This document shows, in pieces, positions 35,213 to 47,263 of a DNA stretch of 64,000 bases. This DNA comes from Hetaerina americana (lineage: Eukaryota; Arthropoda; Insecta; Odonata; Calopterygidae). The stretch lies in contig JAKTNV010000004.1 of assembly GCA_022747635.1 (NCBI GenBank), positions 22,108,469-22,172,468 on the forward strand. Reading direction: 5' to 3'. The notes below the pieces were generated by a model. That model had not been told where the DNA came from. It made no database searches and saw only the letters and a list, made by a program, of their open reading frames with translations. Position 1 is the first letter of the stretch, and each line of letters begins with the position of its first letter. Made by a program: the position numbers and the translations under genes.

Positions 35213-37221
35213 CTTCATGATGAGTAGCTAATTAAAAAGATACCGATAGTTGCCCAAAGACGCGCTTGTAGAAGTACACGTCATCGCCTTTCAGAGCAGT
35301 AGCTGTCCCACTTTCCCCCTTCACCAACTCAATCGGCTACGCATGGAGTGGCATTAGGACCCAGGCGTCCTCCCAGGACAAGGCGCCAGAGGCCAGCGGG
35401 GAGGAAAAGGACGTGGAGTGAGTTTCCCATTGTTCGTCACCCTTCTACCGAAAAGGACCGCTCTCGCGCTTTCCTTCCACATGCCTCACTAAAATAATCG
35501 TTAGAAATGCAGTATGGCAGAAGGAAGTTGTTATCAAATGATTAACGTGATTCCAGAAACCTTTCACTTGAAATAATGCCTTTCCCCAATATCAGAGCCT
35601 TGTTTAACGATCAAGTCTCCGTGGCGGGTTATGGTTTTAAGTAAAGGAAGGACTAAATGACGCTCTTCGCACTTGCTTCGTCAATTCCCGGGGAATGTAA
35701 ATCTTTCAGTTGTAGATTTAGTACGCTTCCTTTCACTCGTATTAGGTGTCCGCACATTATTCATATCTCAGTAGGTTTCGCAAGCTGTTAACCACCCATT
35801 TTCCGTGTGGGTATTTCCATGGAGTGGGATTTTACGTTAGGCATACCAATTTGTGGGTACAATATTTTATAACACCCAATTTTGTCCCAGGCGAGCGTTA
35901 CTTTTATTTATTATTATTTTAATACGTTTTAGTACGTATCTAAACGTCTAATTTCTTTCTTGCAATGATTGATGAGCTATTTATGCTTTTAAATGACTTG
36001 GGGTTAGATGTAAGAAGGGATTATCTAGTCTCAATCACGTCCCAAAAGAGACGTTTTATTATGATTACTGTCATCACACGTTGGATTTGTTCCGGAGAAG
36101 AATCCGTACAAGTATTAGGTAATCAGCTGAAACAATTCCAGGAAAAGTGCACTTAGTGCTTACTGAATGGACGTATCGACATCAAACCCTAGCAATCGCG
36201 AATAAAGGGTTAGTTCGTCGTCATACAGTGGGATGTATGGTTTTGTGTGACGCTATCCGGAAACTATCCTGCGTGCGTGCGTGACCGCAAGAAGAAAGTA
36301 CCTATAGGGGCACATTGTGGAAATGGATGAGAGTGCATTTGGAGGTCGCAAGTACAAACGCAGTCGGGTGACGAAACCTAAATAAGGGTATCGACAGGGA
36401 TATGCGGGAGACTTTCCCTGTGTGGCTGGGGAATGGGACGCACAAACCATACTGGGGAAAACACCCAGTTTTTCGAAAAAGGGACTATGGTGAAAACAGA
36501 TATGTGGAAAGACTGCGTGAAATTAAAGTTATTGGAGTCACTTTATGGTACCGTCCATCACTTGATCAATTTCGTCACGCCCGGAAATAAGATGAAAAAT
36601 ACGCAAAAAACTGAAAATCTTTAGTCGGTACGAAAAAGGGAATTACCATGGGGTTGTTCAAAGACTACTTTGTGGAACATATACGGAGGAGTAGTACCCT
36701 TTTGGAGAGAGAGCTCGTTGCAGTAGCGAGTTCATTTTACATACACGTGTGGAAATATAATTGGAGGGGAGCGCTGACAAAGCTTATAACTGCTATTTAA
36801 AAGGTCTTTTCAGAACTGACATCGATACTGGTTTTGTTGGCCTTAAATTCTTGGTCATAAAAATTGATGCTAGCAAAAGACTTCAAAATATTCTAAAACG
36901 TCAAATTACGCCATTTTACTACGAGATATACTTCGTTACCACATTCCTAATGAAGTGGTCTGAAGAAATTATAATATATTTAAAAAATTCTTATGAAATC
37001 TACCGTTCCTATCCAGGCTTCTCTATGTCGATTCGACCAAGATTTATTTCCTTCAATATTTCTTTTTATTATTGTTTCAAGTGAGTAGTGCTACTTGGGG
37101 CAAATGCTGAGGCATAAGTGTTTAAACAATAGTGTGGGGGAATTCAGAATGAACGAAAAAGTAAGCTTCTTTGGGAGTCATCCATTATATCATAAAAAAT
37201 TTAATGTAGTTAATACTAATT
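35213..37221. other. Unassigned DNA
   Basis: A GC-richer segment at about 35270-35480 and the following AT-rich DNA show no motif I recognise. The 107-codon plus frame at 36761-37084 has no known domain and no support as a gene. Confidence 0.4.
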
Positions 37222-37822
37222 AGAGAAGAGAAAGCTAAGCTTAACATTAAAATAAATGGGCAAAACCTAGAGCAAGTGGATAATTTTACGTATCTCGGAA
37301 GTATTTTGGACGAATATGGTCAAAGTAGTAGGGACGTAAGGTGAAGTAACATACTTGGCAAACAGGCTTTCACAAAGAAGAGGGAGTCGATGACAGGGAC
37401 GTTCAGTAAGGATGTTAAGAAAACACCCGTTAAAATTTTGATTTGGAGCACCGCTATGTATGACCCAGAAACGTGCTCACTGAAGCAGGAGGACAGACGT
37501 ATATTGGAGGATTTTGAAATGTGGGTGTGGAGAAGGATGGAGAAGGTGAAAGGAAAACAACTGAGAAAGTGCTAGGTTCTGTATGGTGGGAAAAGAGAGG
37601 GGGTTGTTGGGAGAAATCATGAGGCAGGAAAAAAGGACGAAAAGCATATTGACTGACAGAGAGATGTTGAAAACTGTGATAGAGGAGAGAATGTTAGGCA
37701 AATGAGGAAAAGGCCGGAAAAGGACAGGGGTTTTGGATGGAATGATGGGCGCTAGGAAGTACAAAGAGATGAAGAGGGACTTGCTGTTCAATAGGATGCT
37801 GGGTTGTGTTTCGTTAGGTGAA
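37222..37822 (+). pseudogene. 5'-truncated LINE copy (C-terminal part)
   Basis: The copy starts inside the ORF at the region just after the RT domain and runs to the 3' untranslated end. Frames give segments for YLGSILDEYGQSSRDVR, then 37390-37575 for VKKTPVKILIWSTAMY and RRILEDFEMWVWRRMEKVK, and then the RxxLGK/RNRIG-type end in shifted frames. Stops and frameshifts break it. A SINE adjoins its 3' end. Confidence 0.8.
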
Positions 37823-37825
37823 ACA

Positions 37826-38075
37826 AAAGAGCGGTAGTCCAGGGGGTAGAGAGATGGATTACTATTTCTATTTTAGAGATGGGGGGATGGGATGGGGAGG
37901 AAAAGGGATAGGAACACACACAAAGGACAAACACAGGAGAGGTGGGGAAGGCGGAATCCAGCAGATCACGAATGTAAAAATATTTCCTAGACTGGGATTT
38001 GAACTCCGGATCTTTCCACTTGCCGGGCGGAGGCTCTCAACCACATATGTGTGTTCCTATCCTTAGAGCAGTTTC
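37826..38075 (-). mobile_element. tRNA-derived SINE, minus strand
   Basis: On the minus strand a box-B-like ggagttcaaatcccag (37992-38007) follows a box-A-like tgtggttgagag (38034-38045) at tRNA-like spacing. The rest (G/A-rich on the plus strand, 37850-37960) would be the SINE body. It begins next to the 3' end of the LINE, so the pair may have inserted together or the SINE may have landed beside it. Confidence 0.5.
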
Positions 38076-38346
38076 TTGCAAGGGCTCTTGCGTAGCCCTT
38101 ACACTGCGCCTTTCCAGCCTCCAAGGCTACTAAGGCGGGAAGATTTCTTCTGCGTTGTCAGTCGTTTGATTTATTCCCGCTCAGAGCAGCCTTGGCTTCT
38201 TCTTTGCCGGAAGGGTGTCTTGCTCGTCTTGGGATGCTATATTTATATATGCTTTCGTAGACGTAACACGGAAGTGCCGAATAGTACAATACACAGTAAC
38301 ACAAAATATAGAAACACAAAAAAAGAAGAACACTCACACGTATTTT

Positions 38347-38348
<2 letters not shown>

Positions 38349-38397
<49 letters not shown>
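38349..38397. repeat. (TA)n microsatellite
   Basis: A TA array directly left of the palindrome at 38398. A stretch just before it (38295-38347) resembles, in inverted orientation, the tgtgagtgtcctttctttgt block of the palindrome. Confidence 0.95.
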
Positions 38398-38401
<4 letters not shown>

Positions 38402-38591
38402 ACGGATGTAGATTTTTAGAGTATAGAGACACAAAGAAAGGACACTCAAAATTTGTTATTTGACGTTTCGACAGCACGGCTGTCGTCTTCAGACAGTCTG
38501 AAAACGACAGCGTGCTGTCGAAACGTCAAATAACAAATTGTGAGTGTCCTTTCTTTGTGTCTCTATATTCTAAAAATCTACATCTGTGTTT
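38398..38591. mobile_element. Palindromic PLE-type element between TA arrays
   Basis: Arms 38398-38478 and 38511-38591 are reverse complements over 81 bp with a few mismatches, and the central 32 bases continue the symmetry with a one-base offset. A hammerhead-like motif lies in each half, pointing outward. The sequence right of the arms (to about 38635) includes the complement of the left part of the 8.4-kb copy. TA arrays on both sides hide any target duplication. Confidence 0.8.
38462..38492 (-). ncRNA. Hammerhead-like motif, best conserved core
   Basis: On the minus strand: box CUGAAGA (38486-38492), one extra C, a perfect 6-bp helix (38479-38484 with 38470-38475) with a 3-base loop, GAAA (38466-38469) and CGUC (38462-38465). 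All conserved core positions are present apart from the extra base before helix II. Helix III is minimal, as in hammerheads thought to work as dimers. The partner on the plus strand (38498-38527) has box CUGAAAA and is damaged. Confidence 0.55.
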
Positions 38592-38632
38592 TTATATATT
38601 TGTGCGTCGCCGAAGAGCGTTCCATTTCGAAG

Positions 38633-38635
<3 letters not shown>

Positions 38636-38694
<59 letters not shown>
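38636..38694. repeat. (TA)n microsatellite
   Basis: A TA array to the right of the palindromic element. Confidence 0.95.
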
Positions 38695-38697
<3 letters not shown>

Positions 38698-38699
38698 GA

Positions 38700-40499
38700 G
38701 AAAACCCACCATAGGGCGAGTAACTTTATGGCCTATATATACTATTCAAAAATATACTACCCTATATTTTATAAATTACTAGAACATACTTGAAATGAAA
38801 TGGTGGTCAATATGAATCTGGCTAACCTAAGTATTACACATTTTTCAATTTTCTTGAATGTAGAATTCGCGCAAGTCGCTTGGTAAAACACTGGCATTCC
38901 CCACGCGCTCGATTGCACATGCTACTGAAAAATAAACACTAATTCGGTGTCTCGGAGACGCTCCAGGTGGGGTGCACCTGTAAGAAAAACGAGCAATATA
39001 ATAAAGCGGGTACCCATGCAAATGATGTAAGTGGTATCATGTGCTAATAACGCGGACGTCAATTCCGCTGTCTCAGGCCCTTAAAACGTACGTATTTTAC
39101 CTCTTGCGATAATGAACCGTGCCTTTGCATTAGGAACGTACACCTCGGAGTAGGGAATGGGGGTCGAGCAGGATGGAGGAAATAGTGTTAAAGGAGGAAA
39201 AACACATTGGAATTTTTATTTTCACTAATGTCGTTTGCTCATACGTATCCGCTCCACGAGGCCTTAGTTTGTCATTTCATTTTTGAAATCATGTATTGGT
39301 TTATTTCGAAGACATTTTCAGACATTTTCAGCCAGTGCAACATAGCCGACTTAGCTCTAATACTACATTAAATTTTACATAAAATTTGTCCATTTTTGTC
39401 GACTTTTTGGAAGCCTCAAGAGTTCCTGCCCAGAATATTCTCAAGAACTAATGACTATGACTAGGAATCCAAAACGCGGTGATGACGTCAAACCTTGACG
39501 CACCAAAAAGCACGTCATCAGATAGGGATGTCATTACTCGGTGAAGAATTGTCGTTTTTAGGGGAAAGGTTACTTTCATGTTAAGCATCGTATTTCTATG
39601 CTCATCCTTTTTCATACGCAAGAGTTTGCTTGATGATTTGTACATATTAGTAAACATGAGCAAGGATCACGGAATTGGTATTAAAAACTTCACAGAGAGA
39701 AACAAAGGAACCAAAAAAAATTTTAAATCATTATTTTGGAAATTGGGTGGAAGAAAAATGACTAACATTGGCAACCAAAGAATTTTGTATGGTGAACTTG
39801 AAGTCTTACTCTCTCTCTGAAAAGAATTTCAAATCGCTGAAGAAAATACTCTCAAATAGTATGAAAGTTTTCCCTGTACTCTTTTATAATTCGGTTTCAT
39901 ACACTCAAACTTCCGTCAAAATTTCTTTTCCTTTGCCTCGAAAATTCCCTCTTCGAATAAAACCTTCCGATTCCCTTAATCTCTCTACGTGGGATTATGC
40001 TATTTACTTAAATTTCCCTTTCCAGCTTATTTTCACCTCATCCGCATGGAATACATTCTCCACTCCGCCGTATTCACTCTATCTCTCTCATTACTCAGAT
40101 ACCTTCCCCATTCCATTCCACTCTAATCCTCTTTCCACAGAAAAAAAGTTTTTATGCACCGTATTATGCCACCCACCGTATTTAAGTATTCACTTATCCT
40201 CTTAACTTCTCCAGTCAAATTCTCTGCTATTCATTCCCTCATCTACGTCTCTGTTTCTTTTGCCAAAGTACAGTGATTATTCTCTAAATCTCCTTACAAC
40301 AATACCGATTTACACTAAAATATTTGTTCCCAAAAGCTTGAATTTTTTACAAATGCTCTATATTCATAATGACAAGGGCATACTTACTTTTTGAGAAGAA
40401 TGTTGCATCCTGCTGTACGAGGACAGATGGAAGGATAGCGAGGATAATTGAAGTGATAGTGATAGTGTAATATACAGCGGAGGGGACGAGAGCCAGCAA
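38700..40499. other. Unassigned DNA
   Basis: No recognised feature. The 145-codon frame at 39768-40205 runs through pyrimidine-rich sequence and has no domain. Confidence 0.45.
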
Positions 40500-41290
40500 A
40501 GGTAGCATTCATATTGAATTAAAAGGTGGGAAGAAGTATTGAAAGCATAGAACAAGCGACTGTTAGAATGTTATTGACGGAAATAAAATCAAAACCAACA
40601 CACTTGGTCATTATTCAGGAATACATGCCACCAGGGAATAATAGGGAGGAAAAAGTTGATAGCGTATACGATCAGTTCAAAGACACCATCGTGGGTGTTC
40701 CTGGAGGGAAATATTTGATAGTGGGGGCTTTTGAAGGTGATCGTAAGCGAAGGAAGGTATGAAGTGAACCAATGGAATAGAACGGGACGAGTAATGACCG
40801 CGGGGTGAAAGCAATACAGTTATTCAGGAGACAGGGGTAAATCATAACGAATAATTTGTTTAGACACCTCAAAAGGCGAAGAAAATCACTCGGAAATTCA
40901 GGAAGTTGCATCAGTTACACTGTATTGCGGTTAGGCACAGATTTAGGAACAACGTGGTTAATTTACGCGGTTTCCCGGGTGCGGACTTGGATAATAGTTT
41001 AGTAAAAATGAATTGTATCGCCCGATTCAAAAAGATAATACATGATAGACGGTTTAGCAAATTAAATTTGGAACGATTAACCGGAATGACAAAAAGGTGT
41101 AGCCGCAGATTATAGAGAAAATTATGAGTGAGGACAGAGAGCTGAGTACGATACATGACAAATGCGAGCAAATAAAAATAGGGATATCAAAAGCCTAAAA
41201 AGAAAAAAAATTGGAAAAGTATATAAGAAAATGAATGACATGGACATTGGGGGGGAAATGGGAGGAGGTATTTAAAAAAATAGACGAGCA
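40500..41290 (+). pseudogene. LINE endonuclease-domain fragment
   Basis: The plus strand encodes parts of an APE-type endonuclease of a non-LTR retrotransposon. At 40526-40762 the segment THLVIIQEYMPPGNN, then VYDQF and GKYLIVGAFEGD, corresponds to the family pattern of a VYMPT core and VMGDFNAKVG; the GDFN catalytic motif is degraded to GAFEGD. Further on are NLFRHLKRRR and, at 40906-41115, HRFRNNVVNLRGFPGADLD (the family's usual SDH is lost). Several frameshifts and stops. Probably the same or a sister family of the LINEs at 53-64 kb. Confidence 0.7.
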
Positions 41291-42779
41291 AAGAAAACGT
41301 ATTAACTCTATACATCTTACTCCGTACGCTGCCGGTGCGTTTTTCTATTTCCTTTACTCGTTTATTTTTCTAATCATCCTTTCCCTAACCCATAGTTTCC
41401 ATGTAATTTTCCTACACACATACTTTTCCAATATTCTCTTTTGGAGCTTTTGATGTCCCTGTTTTTATTTGTTCGCATTTATCATCAATCGTACTCAGAT
41501 TTCTGTTCTCATTCATAATTTTCTCTAAAATATGCTGATAATTTATAAAAATTGGGACAATGTGAGTCTCTCACTCAATTAAATCCTCTATTAATGTGTT
41601 TTTTCTTTTTAATTCCACTGTGTCATAAGTTTTAATACATTTATTATCAATTACTTACTTCTTAGTAAAATTTGAAAAACGAGAGCTTTTAACTTTATTT
41701 TTCTCTGCCTTGAAGAAATTTCTTCTTAAAAACTCAAGGGAACATGATTTAAAAATGTACTATCTATTTTCCCTGTATCCTAGAGTAATACAATAGTGAT
41801 ATTACTTACTCCTACTTCTTTACCTGTTTTTCAGCTTACATCTTTATTCTCTCAAGTAATATTTTTTACATGGAGACAATATAGACCACATTTAAAGTCC
41901 TCAATTTAAAAATAAACGCATGGATCCTTAAAACTTTTATACTTTTTTCTGTATTCAGATGCCCATCATCATGGTTAAAACGCTTACTCATTAAGCTCGG
42001 TTAATTAGTTTTCGTCTTTATTCATGAATGCCTTTTACCTTTTTACTTTTATTGCATGAACAATTTCCATTTTAATGATTAAATGTTTATGTAATTTCCA
42101 TCCTTATAAAATGTTCACAATTAGCTCCTCCTAATTTAAATCTATTCTCATGTTACTTCCTTCATTTATTTTTCTCTTTCACCTTGTAATCTCATGCGAG
42201 CAATTTTTTAATGGATGTATCCTAACAGTCTCCGTAGACACCGTAGCTGGTCCTATTTCCTCTTGTTATCATTGTCAAGATCTTGCCTTTCTCCTGTAAT
42301 TTTGAGATTATTTTATCTTTGATGAGATCTTCTTGCCTTATCCCATCTCTTTTCATCCATTATTCCTCGCAGGACGCTTTTTCAAATGATGCATTAGCAT
42401 TCCTTCTTATAATGTTAATAAAAGCTTCTCCTTTGGGACGATTCAGACCTTCCTTCCCGTATTCATACTATTTAAATTTAGGTACAATACACCTCTAACT
42501 AATGAATAATTACCAACATTGGCCTCAACTCTCGGATTACATATTTTTTTCCTACATTTGCGTTCAATTTTAAGAGTAACAAATCAAAGGAAAACTGCTA
42601 TATCCGTAATAATTTAGCACCACTCGTCCCGCAAATAACGCTAAATTTGTTGTGATGGTTTGTAGGAAAAGAAATTTACGACAGTAACCAACCACAACTT
42701 CCCAACCAGAATACCCTTCTGTAGTAGTTTGCAGGAATGTGACTTCCTCCTTATTGACCGACTGCAGACATACACACAC
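41291..42779. other. Unassigned AT-rich DNA
   Basis: T-rich sequence with no recognisable gene or element. Confidence 0.45.
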
Positions 42780-43034
42780 TCAACCTAATTGGGATCCTTT
42801 ACAGGGTAAAAGGAACTCCGTTAAGGATACCTGGGTTTATGATCACACAAACACTATCCATGACTGTTTATGGGAATAAATTCCCCTCCAGGGACAACTA
42901 TGGAGCTGACACACTCACAAGTCCTTAGGAAAACACTCACTCACACATTAAAAAATGGCCTAACTACTGGGAGAATATTACTCATATTGAGCAAAGTCAA
43001 TAGATACCTACAAACAGCGAAAGACGAGGGTGTG

Positions 43035-43081
43035 GCTCGGATACGTGTATTTCGGCCATAAAGTGGCCGTCCTCGGCGAAC
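43035..43081 (-). ncRNA. Hammerhead-like motif with three helices
   Basis: On the minus strand: helix I (43077-43081 with 43035-43039, 5 bp including one G-U), box CCGAGGA (43070-43076, one change from CUGANGA), one extra C, helix II (43064-43068 with 43054-43058), GAAA (43050-43053), helix III (43047-43050 with 43041-43044, 4 bp) and a C at 43040 as cleavage nucleotide. This is the only copy here in which helices I, II and III can all be drawn. The U-to-C change in the box should impair cleavage. Confidence 0.5.
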
Positions 43082-43347
43082 TGAAGGAAAATAGGCATTT
43101 GTAACAAAAGGTTATATGTGAATCAGGATAAGGACCAACTTTCAATAAGTACACTAAGCTTACGTAGGGGAGGAAAAGAAACAATCAGAGTAACCAATGA
43201 CGGAAAAAGGAAGTGGGGGGGGTTGAAAGGAAGTGAGGTGAGGTAAGAGGAAAACTTGCAAAAAATGAACGTTAGAGAATCCGAAATACTTATTTTAAAA
43301 TGGAGAAAATGGATGAGTAAGGAATAGAATTTTTGTAAAAAGAGACT

Positions 43348-43596
43348 TTAGTAAGCGTCAAGTGTTTGTTTGATGAGATGAATCTTGTTTTCTGAGGTTT
43401 CGCGTTCTGTGTTAAGTAAGTTTTGAGCAATGCTGGATTTTACCGGTCTATTAAGTTTAAAATGGGCCATGTGTTCCTTGAATCTAATGTTAATGTTTCC
43501 ACGTGTTTGTCCCGCGTAGGGAACATCGCATGATGAACAAGAATGGTTGATTGACTTATTGACTGTGTCAATCTTATCTTTCGTGTAGTACAACAA
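43348..43596 (-). pseudogene. PLE GIY-YIG endonuclease domain fragment
   Basis: Open for 82 codons. It has a CSSC cysteine pair followed by PYAGQT, then RFKEHMAHF and a KSSIAQNLL segment. This is the layout of the GIY-YIG endonuclease that PLEs use for target cleavage: a cysteine pair, the YxGQT half of the motif, then R..EH. The GIY half is not recognisable and the RT part upstream is broken, so it is a fragment rather than a working gene. Confidence 0.8.
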
Positions 43597-44085
43597 ATTA
43601 TAAAGTTTGTGATTATTACTGAAATAAATATTTTATTAACTCTTTTTAATATCTTTTCTAGACCTTAAGTTAAATGAGGATGGTAAGGAAGTCTAATGTA
43701 GCGGAGGGGCTCGTCTTTAGTGTTGGGTTGTAGTTCTTTTTAAGTCTCTTAAAGATGTGCTCTTAAATAATATTATCTATTATAGATGCATTTAGGCCTT
43801 TCTGTATGGCGTTGCGTTTAATAGTCTATGACTCTTTCATATAATTTCCGATATGAAGTGGGATATTAACCAGTGTTTGGAATAGAGCATGAAAATAAGC
43901 GAGATTGTTACTGCTTTGTACAAAGGATTCACGGTGAATGTTGTTTTCTGTGTGTGTAGGTTTATCGTATTCGTCATTGGAGATTTTGCTTTTATTCCCA
44001 GAAGATAAAAAAAGGGAGTTGGTTACTACATTCTATTTTGTGTGAATTTAACGGAAGGACATACATTTTTTTAAACACAAAGAAA

Positions 44086-44720
44086 ATACTATGGGAAAAA
44101 TCAACCCCAGTCGTACTCTTAATAGTGGGCAAAGAGTATGAATAGGGGAATTAGAGAGAAATAATAAGTAAAAATAAATTAAAAAAGGAAATGATAAAGG
44201 GGGTTTAAACAGAACGAAAGATTTCACCAAATTACGGCTACAAAAACGCTCTGGCTAAGGTGTACTAGATATCACTGACCCTTGCCCTTATCAAGACTGC
44301 ACTCCGACTGAGCTGCGAGAGATTTGTCCATGCGCCAGTGGCCCACCAATCACTCCCTTCCTTGGGTATGTGTAAACGACTTAACCCTTGCAAATCTCAT
44401 TCATGGAAACAGGTCTTCGGTGGAATCTCTTCCGAAGTTAGTCCTGTAACTCGCACTTTGGGAAAGGTAAGGGAGGTGCCCAGAAACTGACAACAGTGTT
44501 TCGACTGCCAAGCAGTCCTCTTCAGAGAAGGAATGGTGCCATCTCGTGTAAGATGTCGTATATATACTAGGTGTATTGTAACGGTCAAAGGTAGCGGGAG
44601 GAGGAGTTGTTGGGAAATGTCGCGCGGAAGGGGAAGATATGGGCAATGGTTATGGTGGAAAGGAAGGGGGCTGGGGTTTGAAGCCGTTGCGCGGATTATT
44701 GTCAAATAAATACAATGTAA
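44086..44720 (-). repeat. PLE 1 pseudo-LTR, downstream copy
   Basis: The part 44086-44348 is a direct repeat of 47154-47459 with the same orientation. Shared blocks are atcaacccca, the (c)gctctggctaaggtg region, tatcaag, gcgagagattt and tgcgccag.ggcccacc. Together they bracket the PLE 1 coding region, as the terminal repeats of PLEs do. The remaining part to about 44720 has a hammerhead-like motif and a GC-richer tail. The right limit is approximate. Confidence 0.75.
44489..44525 (-). ncRNA. Hammerhead-like motif in PLE pseudo-LTR
   Basis: On the minus strand: box CUGAAGA (44519-44525), one extra G, a perfect 6-bp helix II around a UUG loop (44503-44517), GAAA, then a 3-bp helix III (ACA/UGU) with a 4-base loop and a final C (44489). 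Helix I cannot be drawn beyond 2 bp. Confidence 0.5.
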
Positions 44721-47153
44721 GCCTTGTCATTAATGGTGATTATTTTGAGGTGGGTAATTCTGGTGTTTCGCTAGGGAGGGTAGGGATGATAAGATAGGGC
44801 CCTGGTCATGGTTCATGAGTTAATTTTTGAAGCAGTGGCCGTGGATGCTTTCATGGTAGTCCAATAAGCGGTTTGGTTCTGTGCTAATGAGTTTTAAATT
44901 TTTCAAAGCAATTCCATGTGTTTGTTGATGCACTTATTGCGCAACTGCCGATCTTTCAGTATAAACTAATCCGTAGCAAGCCATGTGTTCATTAAATCGT
45001 GTGAGAATATTTCTACATGTTTGTCAAATATACGACTGGTCACATTAGGGACAACTTATCTCGGATATGCCTGATTTTTTGGGTAAATCAATGGGATCTT
45101 TTGGGTTTCTTATAAGTGTTTTGAGTTTGTTGTTGGCGACGAATATAGGTGTTCTACCATATGTTTTGAAAATCAGAGCGAGTCCTTTAGACAGTGTGGG
45201 GTGGAAAGGTAATTTAAGTTATTTCTTTTCATCAGTGGGTAAATATTTGTGCCGTCTTGAATTAGTTTTTTATGTTTTTGTTTCTTGAGTATCTTATCGA
45301 TGATGTTTCGGTTGTAGCCATTTAGAGCGGCGGTTCATTTTATATAATCCAATTCTGATAGAAATTTTGCTTTGCTCAATTGGACGTTAACAAGTCTATG
45401 GACTAGGAAATGTAAAGCCGCGTATTTAAGTGAATTATTTTCAAAAGATGACTGATGTACATATATGTAGTCGTTTGTGCGTGTGGAATTTCTGTAAATG
45501 TCGAAGGAAAGTTCATCTGTAATAGTCCAGTTTTCTCTGTTATCTCGGAACGGGATAGATTAATTGGTTTCTATTTCACGCGTGAAGTTAAAGGTAGCGT
45601 ATTGGCTATTGAGTTTTTCCAAAATATGTGCAAGAGGGGCTTGGTTGGTATCAAAAGTTGCAAAAACATCATCGAAGTATCTTAGCCAAGTGACGGGGAT
45701 ATAGCCCATAGTGGCTTTACAGTTACCTTCAAATTTGGTCATGAACAGGTTCGTAAGAAAACAGGAAAATGAATTGCTCATTGTAGCACCCATTTTTTGC
45801 TTGTATACCTTTTTGTTGAGAATTAAGTAGTTCTGATTCATTTCCAGATTTTTCAATAGCACATAGTACTCTTCAAAATTTTGCTGGGGATATGTTTGGA
45901 ATGGAGCCAATTTTCCAAGAAGGTTATTGTGTCTGGGATAAGAACACTAGGGAATAAGGACTCGACATCAAAGGAAACTATGTTACCGGAAATTCTAGTT
46001 TGATGTCTTTGACAATATGAATAAACTCGAGGCTGTTTTTAACATTCAACTTACTCTGGAATCGAATGTTGGCGAACTGTTGAGTGAGTCATTGCAAAAT
46101 ATTGTATGTGGGAGAGATGATCGCGGAAACGATGGGACGCATTGGACAATCTTTTTTGTGTACCTTGAGAATACCATAAGACGTGGGAGGATTGGATTAA
46201 ATGTGGCCAGTTTAAACTAAAGTGCCTTGTCGAAAAAGAGCTTTCAAAATGCGATTACGGATTTTGTATCTTGAACCATTTTGTTGACTGGATTTTTACA
46301 GAGATTGGTGTACGGTCCATTCTCAATGAGAGTGTTCATTTTTTGAGAGTAGGTGTCCTTGCAAATAATTACACATGTATTTCCTTTATCAGACTTTAAG
46401 TAAAAGCAATCGTGGGTTCGTAGGGAGCGTATAAATGTGAAGTAGAAGGAATCCGTATTTTTGTTGAGTTGGATTTAGGTAAGGTTGGAATTGATGACGC
46501 TTTCGAAGTTTTGACGGACTTGGGGTTTTGAATCGATGTCCTGGAATTAAATGGAATGTTCTATCTGGGAAATAAGGACTTTTACTGGTAAGCTGTTCGG
46601 ACAGATGTTGAAATTGATTCCGCGATTCAATAGAGGTTATTCATTTTTCGAAAAATTGTAGGTGGCCATGTTGATGACAAACTGAAAAGAGTTTCACCGG
46701 GAGAAGTAAATTCCTCATTTTGACAATTTTTCTTGGACTACTCTAGAATGGCAATGATTTTTTATGATATTTATGCTTTGTTACAACATGCACTTTCCTT
46801 TCAAATTCCAGCCAATTTGGAAATTCCCGGTTGTTAAGCACTTTTGTTACTTTCAAGTTTAGTTGGTAGCATTCCAGTTCTATTTTGGCTCTTTTTGAGT
46901 AGGGGGAATGGATTTCCAACCAAGAATCAGTAACTTAAACTTAGCATCGTATCATTTGATTTAATTCTTAAAAGTTTTTGCTGAAGCGATTAATTTTGGC
47001 AGAATATCAAATTTTATGGCAAAGTTTGAAGAAAGGTTACATATAAGAAAATCAAGCTGATGTTAGTTTTGAGACGATGAAAGCAATTCCGTTCTGTTGA
47101 ATTGGAAGTTAGACTATGATTAAAAAGGAACTTAACTAACTATGGCCGTATGA
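44721..47153 (-). pseudogene. Penelope-like element 1: RT plus GIY-YIG endonuclease, degenerate
   Basis: Almost complete PLE protein in broken frames on the minus strand. In order: LNRGINFNICP (about 46629-46597), LKSDKGNTCVII (near 46395), [19 protein letters not shown] (46180-46123), RT motif A FDVESLFPSV (45980-45949), motif B GATMSNSFSCFLTNLFM (45791-45740), motif C WLRYFDDVF (45685-45664, both aspartates kept), thumb segments SFDIYRNSTRTNDY and AALNGYNRNIIDKILKK, then a cysteine pair SCPxC and the GIY-YIG-type QTCRNILTRFNEHM (about 45025-44980). The longest open piece is 45560-45910. Stops and frameshifts interrupt it. PLEs copy themselves with this RT and prime at a nick made by the endonuclease. 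Confidence 0.88.
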
Positions 47154-47228
47154 ATATAATGGGAAGTATCAACCCCAACCGTACTCTAAATAATGTGCAA
47201 AAGATATGGTGATGGAAATTAGAGAGGC

Positions 47229-47263
<35 letters not shown>

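Larger units (their letters stand above)
42780..44085 (-). mobile_element. Penelope-like element 2, truncated
   Basis: Minus-strand 3' portion of a PLE. Reading from about 44010 downward: an RT thumb-like segment (DEYDKPTHTENNIHRES, then FHALFQTLVNIPLHIG, then IKRNAIQKGLNASI) with stops, then a GIY-YIG endonuclease, then a terminal region with a hammerhead-like motif. The N-terminal RT is missing; the break lies next to the pseudo-LTR of the PLE copy to the right, in the same orientation. The terminus continues to an uncertain point near 42780. Confidence 0.75.

Noticed and set aside
36761..37084. 107-codon plus frame as a gene
   Set aside because: No domain, no splice or promoter evidence, AT-rich composition; length is within chance for this window.
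39768..40205. 145-codon plus frame
   Set aside because: Pyrimidine-rich sequence, no recognisable domain or signal.
43840..44085. CRISPR or other prokaryotic arrays anywhere in the window
   Set aside because: No regularly spaced identical direct repeats with unique spacers; direct repeats here are PLE pseudo-LTRs or microsatellites, and the window is eukaryotic.
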